Source of the DNA: Apodospora peruviana
Lineage: Eukaryota; Ascomycota; Sordariomycetes; Sordariales; Lasiosphaeriaceae
NCBI GenBank assembly: GCA_033439685.1
Contig: JAUEDM010000006.1
Span: 3,038,001 to 3,102,000 of the forward strand
Length of the DNA: 64,000 bases
Direction of reading: 5' to 3'
Part shown: positions 22,843 to 35,258 of the stretch, piece by piece
Position numbering within the stretch: position 1 is the first letter of the stretch
Layout of the letters: every line of letters begins with the position of its first letter
Translations under genes and position numbers: made by a program
The notes under the pieces: generated by a model
What the model was told of the DNA's origin: nothing
The model's input: only the letters and a program-made list of their open reading frames with translations
The model's database searches: none

Positions 22843-22872
22843 GGTGTGTGTGTGTGTGTTTGTGTGCGTGTC
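22843..22872. repeat. (GT)n microsatellite
   Basis: Near-perfect GT dinucleotide run interrupted by TTT and CG, in the gene-free stretch. Confidence 0.8.
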
Positions 22873-25800
22873 CGTGTTGAGCCTGGTCCCAGTCCAGGTG
22901 CGAGGAAAGTTGTGTGTGGTGCGGGCTGCGGCTGTTGTTGGGAACTCGGCAAAAGCGATCCAGCGGACGTGTGTAAATGCGCGCCAATAAGTTAATTTGT
23001 CTGGTTCGCTGGAACAGTGGCGACTGGACGGACGGGATACCAAGGCCAAGCAACAACATGGAACCTATGTCGTATGTATGTACACCGAGCCTGCAAGTTG
23101 AGAATGGGTGGGGAGAACGGGGGGTTCGGAAGCGTACGGAAAAGTACGGCGACGGCCGAGGCGAGCAGCAGGCAGGGTGAAGCTTGGAGGAGCCTCTAAC
23201 AGCTGCTGGAGTCTTTGCTACTATGATTTACAGTCGTCTGTCCCCTGTTCGAGGAGAAGGCATAACGGAGGAGGAGAAAGATGCAAAGCTCAACGTGGAG
23301 AGAGCAGAAGAGAGAACGACACCAAGCTTCTGGTCCGGGATGGATGTCGTATGGGTTGTCTCGGTGGATGGGGTCCTGGTGAACGGTACGGATACCTCAG
23401 CCATGCCTTGCCGTCCCGCCGGTTCAGCTAGTTCTCCATCTTACGTGCAGTCCTTTGGACATTCTCATCTTGCCCGGAGAAGCAGCCGTGGAAAGCACTA
23501 TTGTGTTCGTCATTGGCCAGGAGTTCCCCGTCAGCCCAGGCCCAGGCCCACGGTGTGTGATCCCAGATACGCGGGCATCTTTGGTTTATCTCCTTGTGGC
23601 TTTCCCTAAGGTTACTTTCTCGCAAGCCATCCCTGAATCTGTAGCAGAGAGGACGAGGTGAAGGTTGTTTTGCTGACATGTCCCAGTGCGTGCGAAGTGT
23701 GTATTTTGAGCTGCCATTTGGCTTCTGACCTCCCTCCCAGTGCAACAAGAGGCTTACCTACCACACAGACACACACTAGCAACGAACCCCGGACCCTGCC
23801 AGCGAGGAGTGGAGGCCCCCCAGGCAAATCGGCTGCCGTGCAAAAAGGAAAAAAAATTAAGGTGCTTGTGTGTGCTGTGCCGTGCCTCAATGGCATCTAC
23901 CGTTACCCGTTTTTCAACCTTGGCCTGCGGCCGGGCGTCAGTGCATCGTGTCCAGGGTACCGAAGCCACTGTGCTGAGAGTCGGTTGAGCACGAGGATCT
24001 TTTTCTTGACTCGGTCACTTTCGTCACTTTCCACGCCCAAACCATGTGTCCAAGGCAGATGGAAGCGGGCCCGTGGCATGCTGTCGGCGGTGTTGGCTGA
24101 CTGTCAGATCGAATCTCATTCTCCAGCAAGTAGCAGCCGGGCGAAGGAGGCTCTGGATCTCCCCGGGCAGACACGGATACCACGTTAGATCTCACATGTT
24201 GGTGCTGATATCCACATAAACTACGCCGTACAGTTACGGTATGTACTGCCGCCTCCGACTGCTTGTTCCGACGGAGATGTCCCGTCTCGTCGGTGGATTA
24301 TATTACTCTGTCCGGATAGATTACCAGATCAACACTGTTGTCGTCGTTGGACCGTGTAAGCCTGTGAGGTGTCTGTGTGGTGAAGTGACAAGCAGCCGGT
24401 TCTCGAGAGCAATCCATACCGAAGTCCAGACATTGAACAAGCCAGCCGGCTCCCCCACCACAAGCCGCACCGCGGTTGCGCCATACATCTGCAATTGTTG
24501 CGCGGTCCTAGCAGGGGTCGTCCACAGATGGCTGGGAGCAAACTGAGATGAACGGACATGGGGAGCAAGGGAGCCGATCCGTCTGCTGACTGGCTAGCCG
24601 TGCGAGCCTTTCCAGGCACACCACAGCACCGGCACCACCACCGGCCAGTGCCCTGCCGGCCCAGCATGTTCAGAGACAAGCCCACAGGGACAGCCCAGCC
24701 TCGAACTGGCTAAAGCTGGAAATCTGAGGGAGACCATCATTGTCCAGTCGGCATAGGTGCCAGGCTCTTGCCGGCGGGACATGATGCGCATTCGGATTCA
24801 AAAACAAAATTAAAAATCCAGGCACCATCCGTAGAGCAGAGACCAGCGTTCCCTGCCAGCTCTTTCTGCACACCCCAAGCAGGCTTGGCTTCTGCCGGTG
24901 ACCCACCGCCGTCTGTTTGCCGTTCTCGCCGCTCTTCCGTCCGTCCAGCCGGCGGCGAACGAGAGTGGCTTGGCTGGTTACCGGTGGAGCGAAGAAAAGC
25001 TTCGGCCTTGTCATCATCTCCACCCTCTATTACCATTCGTTCAAAGCCTTGTGACCACGCAAACCGTGCTGTGTTTTCCGAAGGTCGTCGAAACGCCCAG
25101 CTGAACAGCAAACCCTTAGTAATGTTTTTCTTGGCAGTATAGGTCAATGGAGTCAATTCCGGGCGTCTGATAATGGCAAGAAAGGACCTGACCCAAAGCC
25201 AGGTTTGTCCTCAAAGTTAAACATTGGTCCAACAAAGAGCATTTTGATGAACCATGTGCGGCTGATGGTCGCCCAGAGATATCATAATGTGTTCCCGAAG
25301 GATGAATGCTAGATATGGTGGCTCCAATGTAACGTAATCTCTATAAGGAGACTCTGGGCCCATCTCTTTCGGTTTCAGACTTTCAGCAGTTCATTACCTA
25401 AAGGCTGGTTGGGATATTCCATAGGTATTTGCATCGGTGTGAGGACGAGCAGGTTTCCGCTTTCTGTCGAGGCTGAACGACGGAACCTGAATCTTGCCCG
25501 CGTACCCAAACATGTGGCGTCTGATCCCGTCTTACCGGGTCCAGTCAAGCCCTGTGAGAGTTGAGTTGGGAAGTTCACACGAAAGCTTGGATACCGATGT
25601 CTGCCTTGGGTGCCGTCCCGAGACAGAGCTGAAGTCCTTGAAAAGCATGAGCCACGGTACCGAGTCTACGGATTAGTGTAGCAACGTCTTTGGATTAGTG
25701 ACTGGCATAGAATTAGACAGCACCGTTGGCAACTCCGTCGCAACGGTAATTCGCCCTCCCGTAGGGCATCAGCGAGGAGGGTGTGGCGGCGGCCGACAGC

Positions 25801-26360
25801 CACACAGAACATCGGGTTACCGGCATACAGCACAGGCACGATACGGATGTCGGGATTATGGGATGGTAACCCGTACTGTACGAAGAAGCCACGAGCCAAG
25901 CATGTGGCAGACGGATAAAGGTCAGGCCAGACTGAGACAGAGGTGAAGTGGCTTAAACCGTTGAACCATCAGCTCCAAAGTCACTTGAAGAGGATGCGCA
26001 TTCCGTAACCGTCGTGCACAATATATTGGCCGTGTGTAACGGTGATCATCAGGGTTGGGTATCCGTGCTTGATCAGGTTTAGCGTGCGGTATCTCGTCAA
26101 GTGCTTGGGAGCTTACTTTTAAGGCCGAGGATAATAGACTGTTGACCAGGGATGGATGGGAATTGCCGCAAGAGCCCCGTACCGTAGCACGGTAGAAACC
26201 ACCAAGCGTCCAACGACTCTAACGTGTCGTAGCGTCTATGCTTGCTGGGTGGGCTAGCTGGAGTGGGCAAGTCCGTCCCCAGTGCTACGCTGGTTGGATT
26301 GTCGGGGACCATTGTTGAAGGCTATTGTCAGCCTGGTGCCCGATGACAAGAACGGGGCCT

Positions 26361-26386
26361 CCCCCGGGGGGGAGGGGGGGGGGGGG
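26361..26386. repeat. C5-G7-A-G13 tract, G-quadruplex prone
   Basis: Five C, then seven G, one A and thirteen G. A G-run of this size can form a quadruplex and is prone to length errors in sequencing. Confidence 0.75.
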
Positions 26387-29300
26387 TTGTCTAAGGAACA
26401 CGTTGACTGGAGACGACTCCTCATATCTATCTGATAGCTACCGGTATAACGGTGTCTTCTAGACGGCAGACGGCTGGGCTGGGCGCGGCACAGGTGGTTG
26501 TCGACGTACGTTGGACGTGTCTTGCACAAAAGCAGCATTGTACAAATCGGGCTGTCTCGAATCCGGAGGATTCCTCGGAAGGTTACCGACACATTTCCAA
26601 CGAGCGCCCGGGGCTCAGTGGGCCCGAGTGGTGTTGCAGGGGCTAGAGGAGAGACCCCTCCAGCTCTTCACAGGCTGACCCATGTGTGACATCCCTCCAG
26701 CGCATCTCGTGCCCTTGGCAAACCCAGCCATGAGTAATCCGTAATCGCAGACCGGAGGTTAGTTCGGGTTTCGGTTTGACAAATAAGGTAGCGTGGATGG
26801 AATTGTCTACCAATTGCGTGGGAGAACGAGTTGGATAGATGATGAGGTTTGGACTTGTCGTTGCCCGGAGGATGAAAAATTGGAAAGTGAAGTGCCAAAA
26901 AAAAAAGGTTCAGTTTCCAGGCTCTGTGGACCAAGGGTACACTGAACATTGAAGCCACCACCTGAGCCACTAAAAACACCTCATCCACCTTAGCTCAACC
27001 AGAATCCATGGATCTCGACCGAGTGGCCCGCACGGACGGCGGGGGAGCAATAGCGCGGATTCCGACTCGGAAGGACCCAAAGACCCCTGCCGGTTTTGAT
27101 TGGTCCCCCCCGCCTCAACGGTTTCAAGATCTCGGCGCGAGATGAGAAGTGATGCGGAATTTCCCATTGCACTAACATCAATACTACCTGGAAGCTATGT
27201 ATCAGACAGAGTAACATCGCCTTCAACTTCTGCGCAACAATTCGCCTTTTGAACTTTCTTGGGTCGTCCAACCGGATACCGTCGCGGCGATCACCGTCTT
27301 GCAGCAGCAATGAACCAAGATGGAATTTTCAGACTTGTCAATTCCGCCTTTCGTTCCATTGCACCCAACGGCCAGCAGCCCTTGGATGTCACCCACCCGT
27401 GCCAGCAATGACTGCAGCACTGGCAACTTTGATCAGATAATATCTATCAGCAATAATCCTTCTCGGTTACTTCAGCCTACAGCAGACTAGCTTCTTATCT
27501 GATAGATGACCCTTTGAGGTAAGGTAGCTGCAGCAGGTTTCAGCACCCGACACACGCCATCCCTCTCATCATCCCGATGGAAGCCAGTGTCGGCTTCCTC
27601 CAGTTTCCGTACCATACCCAGTTTGGCTCGTGCCATATACAAGTACTTATACAGTATCAGCCGACACCGGATCCACCGACTTGGCAAGGCGACGTCGTCC
27701 TTCTCGAGTCCAGACGAGCACACGCAGTTTAGAGAGATGCGGCTGAACCACAATTTACAGAAGCATATCCTATATTACACGTATAGTACATACCGAAATG
27801 AAGGAATGGCAGAGACCCAAATACCTGGCTGCTTCGCGAGTCAACACCACAATGTGTAAAAACCAAGAAACCGGCTTTTCTGGATCTCGGGCTGGATCCC
27901 TGCGGAGATAAAAAAAATAGTGGTATGCTTCCCTCGAAACCGTCACCGAGAGGATTGGGATCAGCGGCCTCACCCCACAGCCCGCAGTCCACGGCAGGGG
28001 ACGGAGAAACATCTGCGAGATGTCCTGACGAGCAGCAGCAGTTCACATGCTTTTGCCCTCCGCCGACGAGAGGGGTCTGGTTCCACTTGCATCTCCAAAA
28101 CCCAACAGAAAAGCAAAGGAATCCGGCCAACTGTGCCGAGAGCGCAGATTCCAAGACGTTGGACTCTGCAGACAGTGCAGAATCTCGTCCTGGGAGATCC
28201 CTTCCGAGGCGGCCAGCACTACACATTAGCGACACCTGCGGGAGAAACCCAAAGAGGACATAACGTTATGTACGACATGCAGCGCAGATGTGGCACCACG
28301 CACTGGTTCTCCATCATGGATCTCGCATGGTCTGTCTATCTGTCTTCAACCTGCCACTTGGCTCATCGTTGCTGGTCCTTCTGGCGACAGGATATGATTT
28401 GTTTCAAAGTAGGCGCAAAACGATCGCTCAACACTGCGTGTATTATTACGCCGATCCTATACCGAGTTTATAATTAGTATCCTGACCACAAAGGCGGAAC
28501 ACATCTGAGAGACCTTCGAAACGCGGTTTCAGCCACCACACATTTTGGTTTGCGGCTCCCTCCGGAGGTAGAGATGCGGATCGCGGGGCAATCCTAACAA
28601 GCATCTCGACCCTTTTACATGCCCGAAGATGAGGGGTTGCTTGAACAATGTTGGTATCTTTGCCGGCTGTTGCCCCTCCACAGGCTCCAAGTCTAGTTCC
28701 TCCGTCTCGCTCTCGCTCCCCGTCTCCGGTCCCTGTGGAGGAGATGGTTACGAACTTACGATTACGAACAGCAGGCAGGAGGTCGGGGAGTTAAATATTA
28801 CGGATACGTACACTACAGTATACCCATGTCTGTGTCCTCTGTTGCAAGGGTACACTACGTACCGAAATAGAAACAGCGGCACACAAAGTCGATATTGACG
28901 AGGCGGCACTCAACTCCCAAGTTTCACGAAAGCAATAACGGGAGTGATATTGGCTGGCCTGCCTAGGACGGTCTTACCCACCATCTGACAGACAGGACCT
29001 GCAGGGCTCTCACCTTCTCCAGGTCGCTCCAGCTTCACCGTAACGAAGGGAGACAACGTTTTGTGGAGGCAAAGCTTGCTAGGCCACCCGACTGCCGAAA
29101 TCCCGGTCCAGGTGCTCGGCTCCGCAGCCGGACAGACTCCAAAGAGTCCAGACTAGCGTACGAAAACCGGGCCTTCCAAGGAGAAATATAACAGTCATAG
29201 TCCGCATAACCTCGCTTATACAGAGTCCGAACACCGAAAGTTGTTGGAAGCGGCTCGTTTCGATGCGGCTGTGGAGCGTGTTGAAGAAGATCAAAACACA

Positions 29301-30828
29301 CAAAGGGTCATAGCGAGTCCCAGACTGCCCACCATTTGGCTTGAATCCTTAAGAAACGTGTAGCAGTGGAGAAAAAAACCCAGCTGGGCTGTTTTCTGGA
29401 CACGCAGATCAAATGGTTGATCTGGCTGGCTGGACGGATGGTCGCCCACCTCCGGCCGTGACCCCAAGCGGATGGGAAAATCCGAGCGGGTGGTAATGTT
29501 GCACCCCAGTGCTGCCCGCCGCCCGTGCAATGCAGATGGCCGGAAGGGCTTGACCCACCATTCATCAGTCATTGTCGATACATCTCGGCGGCGCATCTGG
29601 CGCTGGGATAGGAAGTCAAGTTCCCCGGCTGGCTCGTCATTGTCGTGCCTCTCAGCTGTGGAAGGGGTATAGCAGTTGACAGGCCTCTCTGCTATACATT
29701 TAAGACACAGGTTGTTGTCAATGAATGAATGCATCGGCATCCTTCAACGGCGGCACGGTATGTACTTACATACGGGTTACCTACTACATATATATGCCGT
29801 GTAACCAACCCTCCAGACGACAAGCTTTGTTGGTTGGCCGATTGTTGGGGGCTGCCGTAAGCAGTACGACGGGAGGTGGGAGACCTTCCGATTCGCAACG
29901 GCTTCTGTGTGTCGAGATCTCGGAAACCCATCGTAACCCACTCCCCCAAGTATCATCATCATCATCGTCATCAGTCAGCGGGCTTCGGCAGGCAGGCAGA
30001 ACAAACTATAGGCAACGGGGGGTACTGGAGACACCGACTGTAAGCAGTCGCTCGCAGCAGCAGCAACAGCTCCCCTCCCAAGTTTTGACGAAGAAACAGT
30101 CGTGTATATGTTGTCGCGTCGTACCCGTACCACAAAGCCAAGTGGCGTTCGGCCGGTAGTACACACCACGGATACACACGCATATTGTTGCGCGCCAAGC
30201 TCGGTAGGAAAAAGACGGACAAGAGAAATGGTGTGATGCAGTAGGAATCCTTCAGAATGAGAGGTCGCCGTTCACAAAACGAGCGAGTGGGTGTCAATGG
30301 TCTCACCGGCCATTATCACATGAATCGTGCGAGCGACGCATTCGTCCGACATGGGAAGGCGCTGAAAGATGGTGTCCAACCAAAAGGAAGGGAGAAAAGG
30401 CAGTTAGCTAGCTTATACGGAGTCCGGGGGACGTTCTCTTTTGCTAAGAGTGAGTGACTTCGTTCTATTTTGGAGATGGGATGAAGGGATGACCAAGCAA
30501 CGGCAGCAACAAGAGGCGTCCGTATTCGTTTTTGAGAAACTTGGGGGGTATTGGGAGGAGCTTTCTATTCCAACAAGCGAATCGACCACAGGTGCGTACT
30601 GTACAACCAACAAGAAAGGACACCGTCATTCTTTTTTATTCAGTCCATCTGACGGACGTGATTAAGCGACCGAACCGCTTTCTTTCGGAACGACCTTGGG
30701 CTTTCCTTGGACCGGCGGCACAACGGGGACGACCCCTGCTCAGCTTCGGGTGCCTGCCGAGCTCCGTTGGCTTTTGCTGATCTCGCTCATCAGCGTGGAG
30801 CCTCCTCGTCCGGTTTTGGGGGACAGCG

Positions 30829-30848
30829 TTCGGTTCGGTTCGGTTCGG
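30829..30848. repeat. Four tandem TTCGG units
   Basis: Perfect pentanucleotide repeat, TTCGG four times, with no coding context. Confidence 0.8.
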
Positions 30849-33172
30849 AAAGGGGCTTGTAATTTAGGCGTTCCCCCCAAGAGGCGCCTAACAGGGTGAT
30901 TCGTCGTGGTGCTGAAGCGTCTGCCACGACGGCTATTTAGCACCACCTACTCTTCCGATCCAGTTGGCTCGCGCACCGTTTATCTCTCAACACCACCCTT
31001 AAAAGAGTCGAGACGTCTTCTGTCTCGATCCATCGGTGGGTAGTGCTGTGGCTTGCACCAGGTGGTCCCGGTGGTCCCGGGCCACTGAAAAAAAGCCCTG
31101 TACGGATCCGTAATAAATACTGATCTGTCAACCCTCTTCCTTTACTCACAGTGTCCCGCGCGCGGCTGCTGACCGAACGTACAGGGTTGTCTGTCGGGCC
31201 AATGATCGGGGGATGCGAGGGAGGGACATGCCTTGCCGGCTGGGCCGTGTTCTGCAGCTAAACAAGATGGAACTAAGCTTTGTTAGGGAACCTCTTCGCC
31301 AGCCGTGCTTCCGAGAAAAACACCAACCTGGGCACCCGCCCCCAACCCACACGACGCCACCACCACACACAGGCACCTCCTCTTTCTCAGGGCCACATCA
31401 CACACGGGCCGGCACCTGCCGCGGCGCAAGCCTATCACGAATCGTTCAACTGCGAGTCCATTCCGTCGTGCAGTGCTGACAGCTCGCTTGCTTGCTGCTC
31501 CTGCTGCTACTGTTCACTATAATCTCGGCCTACGTGCCTCCTGACGGAACGGTGCCGAAACCCTTTTCCCTAGTCACTGCACAACGGCGGCGCTGTTGCA
31601 TTTACTTTGCAGATCCGACCACCACTGGACTTCAAGACCAGACGCGTATTGCTGCTCCCAGCGTCAGGGTTACTATGTCGCTACCTACTACTGACGAACA
31701 TGAAAGGAAGAGAAAGCAGAGTTGTATTTCTCTCAGTGACATTGCAGCCAGCAAGCCCGCCGCCACACATATAACTGCTTTTTTTTCTTTACTGCCAGCC
31801 GCGGCTCGACCTCGGAATGTCTTACTGGGCAGGCACGCGAGCTCTTCGAAGTTCGGCGTCATGTCCGGCTTGCTGCCCTCCTGATTGGGCAAGTGGTCGG
31901 GGAATCAGTAACCGAGCCAAGAAAGAGGGATGACATAGCAGCTGCATGGCATGGCATCCATACCAGCTTTGGAGTTCGTTCCTGTGGGTGAGGCTGCCAT
32001 GTCAGAGACCAGAAGAGTTCACAACAACAAACTCTCATGTGAACTGACCGACTGTCTCGGGCCGAAGTCGTGTTGCGCAAAGAGGAGGAAAGAAAAGGCG
32101 CGTGGTCGCGAACAGGCGATGTTATCCGAGACTCTATGAAAAAGAGTTCCGATGAATGGGCTGATAGTCAAGAGACAGAACTTGTTCTGGTGTTACGTCC
32201 GTTACTCACCGACAGCCACGAACCAGGCAAGCACCGTCGCACCGACTAGTATGTATGTAACAATTGATTGTCAACAAGTCACACGCAAAACTGGCCTGCT
32301 CGCTTAATAAGTCAGGTAGGTGCAGAGTAGGTAGTTGCGCGAGGAGGCTCTCTAGACTACCAGGTGGTAGTTGAGAAAGGACGTTATATGTCCAAGTGTC
32401 GGGCAGCTTACTCGGTATAGAGTATGCGTTATACACCTTCGGCTCTGTGTCTCACAAGACTTGGCAAAGAAATGCTTAGCTTACCTCAATTAGTCTATTC
32501 TTCTCACTTTTGTCTCACTGCTTTTGCTTGCCTTGCTTGTACGGACGGTAGCCTCGTACAACCCGACGTACGGTTCTACGCAGCTCGCCGACGAATAATT
32601 CGGCTATGGCCCATGGGGAAATTCGGAATGCGGCGCTCGCCGATCGACATTTGTCGGAGAGGGAATTTTCTCTACGTAATGACTTGCGGTCGAAAAAACT
32701 TTTGTGACGATAGTGATAGGGAAAGGGGAATTGAGGGGAGATGGATGGGATAACACGGTAGTTCACGAATGGAATCATTTTGTTAACTCACTCATTGTAC
32801 GAGTCACGAGATAGGTAGCCTGTTCTCGTTACCTGCTTTGCCTGCCTGATACTTGGATCCTTCTAGATCGAGAATTCTGCTTGACTCTGATCGTTTCTCG
32901 GTGAGTATCCTGATATGCCGGGCGTCGTTCGTGACAACATAATTTGACTGACATAGGCTCCTATCTAGGAGGGTAACAATATCATTGACGAGACTGTCTG
33001 CAAGGCAGAAATTGGAGAGTCAGGACGACGACCAGCGGAGACATTGATACAGGGCAAATAATACTTTCCTGTTCTGGTAAACATATCGGAAAGGGGGTAT
33101 CACCATCGCCAGTCATCCAAACATCAACAAACCAAACATCTCAACCACCCTGAACCAAAGAAAGGGACAAAG

Positions 33173-34252
33173 ATGTGCAAATCACCACTCCACTCTTTGC
33201 TGGTAGCCCTGCCCAAGTGTGAGCACCACATGCACCTGGAAGGCTCCCTCTCGCCAGAGCTCCTTTTCCGACTGGCAGCAAAAAACAGCATCTCTCTCCC
33301 GCAATCCGACCCAGCCTTTGAGTCAGTCGAGTCCCTCTACGCCCGCTACGCGGCATTCACCTCGCTCGACGATTTTTTGGGCTACTACTACATCGGCTTC
33401 AGCGTGCTTTTGACCCAATCCGACTTTGAAGAACTCTCCTACACCTACCTCTCCCGCGCTGCTTCTTCCAATGTCCGGCACACCGAAGTCTTTTTCGATC
33501 CGCAGGCTCATCTGTCTCGGGGAGTGGCCGTCTCCACCATCATCGGTGGCTTCCAAGCAGCTTCGCAACGCGCAGAAACAGAACTCGGCATCTCTTCTCT
33601 TCTAATCCCATGTCTGCTCCGCCATCTGCCGGTAGAAAACTCAGCGGCCTGTTTTGGAGAAATGCTTTCCGCCAACCTCTTTTCCTCTCAAGGCAGTGGT
33701 GGTGTATTAGCAGGCCTCGGCCTTTGTAGCACCGAAATCGCCAAACCTCCCTCAGTCTGGAAAGACATTTTTGCTTTGGCCGAAGCGAACGGGATCCGCC
33801 GGACTTCTCATGCAGGCGAGGAAGGGCCTGCTGAATATGTGGCTAAAGCGCTCGACGATCTGCATGCCATGAGGATTGATCACGGCGTTCACGCGGCTGA
33901 CGATGAGGGTCTGCTCGAGAAGTTAGCCGTCCAAAAAATCATGCTGACCGTTTGTCCTGTTTCGAATGTTCGTTTGAGGGGGGTGGATGACATCAAGGAG
34001 GTGCCGATTCGTAGGTTCCTGGAAAAGGGGGTGCGGTTCAGTCTGAATAGCGACGACCCGGCGTATTTTGGCGCGTATATCCAGGAGGTGTACTGCCAGA
34101 CTGAAGACGCGTTTGGGCTGAGCGTTGACGAGTGGGGGATGATTGCGCGGAATGCGGTTGAAGGGAGCTGGTGTGATGATACGAGGAAGGGGGAGATCTT
34201 GAGGGATATTGGAGGGGTTTTGGGAGACTGGAAGAAGACGACAAAAGACTAG
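33173..34252 (+). CDS. AAH1: Adenine deaminase (Aah1 type)
   Basis: Single exon, 359 aa, the usual length for fungal adenine deaminases. It converts adenine to hypoxanthine in purine salvage, in cytosol and nucleus. Motifs: HHMHLEGSL with the zinc histidines His19 and His21; SHAGEEG with His213 and the catalytic Glu216; DHGVHA; and SLNSDDPAYFG with the zinc Asp294 and substrate Asp295. The NSDDPAYF form is characteristic of Aah1-type adenine deaminases, while adenosine deaminases usually have a different residue in this loop, so adenine is the expected substrate. The start is the ATG in AAAGATG at 33173. A 22-G run begins 10 bp after the stop, and a convergent 5S rRNA gene lies about 370 bp downstream. 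Confidence 0.93.
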   Translation: MCKSPLHSLLVALPKCEHHMHLEGSLSPELLFRLAAKNSISLPQSDPAFESVESLYARYAAFTSLDDFLGYYYIGFSVLLTQSDFEELSYTYLSRAASSNVRHTEVFFDPQAHLSRGVAVSTIIGGFQAASQRAETELGISSLLIPCLLRHLPVENSAACFGEMLSANLFSSQGSGGVLAGLGLCSTEIAKPPSVWKDIFALAEANGIRRTSHAGEEGPAEYVAKALDDLHAMRIDHGVHAADDEGLLEKLAVQKIMLTVCPVSNVRLRGVDDIKEVPIRRFLEKGVRFSLNSDDPAYFGAYIQEVYCQTEDAFGLSVDEWGMIARNAVEGSWCDDTRKGEILRDIGGVLGDWKKTTKD

Positions 34253-34262
34253 TAATAGCCGC

Positions 34263-34284
34263 GGGGGGGGGGGGGGGGGGGGGG
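34263..34284 (+). repeat. Homopolymer of 22 G
   Basis: Uninterrupted G22 located 10 bp after the adenine deaminase stop codon, so within its probable 3' UTR. The exact length is likely to be unreliable. Confidence 0.9.
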
Positions 34285-34611
34285 ACATTTTAGAAGGAAA
34301 GTAGTATCAACCTACTCAGGTAGGCTTTCTAGTATATGCAATGTTCTCCAGGGTGTACATGCAGGGAGGATTAACCGGCAGCACTTTGCATGGCAATGTG
34401 GAGAGTAGACAGCAAAAGTTCCTGAAGGAGGTCAACAAACACGGTCAGGGGCAAAGTGTCCAAAGTAAACAGACCTCAGCATCCTACTGTTGAGCATATC
34501 TTTCCTCCCAACCAGAACCCTGGACTGCTGGACAAAGACGAATAGGTATACAATATAACGGACAGGAATATAAAACGGGGAAAAGCGTACATATGTAGAC
34601 AAAAGTGAAAC

Positions 34612-34617
34612 AAAAAA
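34612..34617 (-). terminator. Pol III terminator of the 5S gene
   Basis: Six T on the minus strand directly after the 5S 3' end (CTTTTTTG). Confidence 0.8.
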
Positions 34618-34618
34618 G

Positions 34619-34737
34619 ACATACAACACCAGGGATTCGCTGGTCGTCACCGACCCAACTACTAGTCTGGCGGTCACTGGTTTATCTAGGGGAGAGCGGA
34701 CGGGATCCCGAGTTCCCTAGTGCCTATGGTCGTATGT
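34619..34737 (-). rRNA. 5S ribosomal RNA gene
   Basis: Read on the minus strand the element begins ACATACGACCATAGG and ends CGAATCCCTGGTGTTGTATGT-type sequence, 119 nt. ACATACGAC pairs with the terminal GTTGTATGT to form helix I (one G-U). The internal control region TAGTAGTTGGGTCGGTGA and the 3' arm ACCAGCGAATCCCT match the dispersed 5S genes of filamentous ascomycetes. It stands alone, as is normal in Pezizomycotina, where 5S is not in the rDNA repeat. Confidence 0.93.
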
Positions 34738-35258
34738 GGAAAAAACAGGAGAGGATAATGACCTTTATAGACGTTTCTGTGCGTGTTCCTAGCTGGGGAA
34801 GGGGAATTTTGTTTCCTACCTTAAGTAACAACTCAGTCATATGTTACCTCCCTACTATCTATCTAAATATCCTTGCCTATTTCGTGTGTAGCAGGCTACA
34901 GGTAACAAAAAGAGTAACGAGTAACAAAGTAACAAAAGAGTATCATGTTACGTCAGGTAATAGCGCAGAGAAAGTCAGATAGACCCAAGGTAAAGTTCCA
35001 TAGACACCTTGAGAAGATGTAATTTCTACGTTGATTAGCGAGATGTAAGATGTAAACATTCAAGTATTATAACAAGAAACCGAGATCATCCTAGATATCT
35101 TATCTACCCTAGCTAGGTAGGTAGTCCAGCTTCCTCTTGGAAAAGAAGAACGGTCTAAACTATAGATCTGCCAGGGGTAGGGGAAGGCAAATATGCAATG
35201 TGACATGGCGTAACAGAATCACATTAAACCCATTTCACTAATCTCGCTACGTACTTCA
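34738..35258. other. Intergenic, AT-richer, no gene
   Basis: Upstream flank of the 5S gene and 3' flank of the broken minus-strand gene. It includes the TAACAA-rich imperfect repeat at 34902-34939. Nothing else is recognised. Confidence 0.6.
34902..34939. repeat. Imperfect repeat of AGTAAC(AAA) units
   Basis: Four closely spaced copies of a GTAAC core (three GTAACAA and one GTAACGA) in about 38 bp, spaced 8-12 bp. It may be simple-sequence drift. Confidence 0.5.

Larger units (their letters stand above)
22114..33172. other. 11-kb stretch without a recognisable gene
   Basis: Every open frame here is short (at most about 185 codons), overlaps others on both strands and shows no domain, splice-consistent chain or good codon use. 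Base composition is not markedly AT-rich, so it does not look like a classic RIP-degraded transposon island. The first about 250 bases contain CA/CT-rich simple sequence, as in a fungal promoter or 5' UTR. Simple repeats and a G-rich tract are listed separately. It may hold long UTRs, non-coding transcripts or old decayed sequence. Confidence 0.55.
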
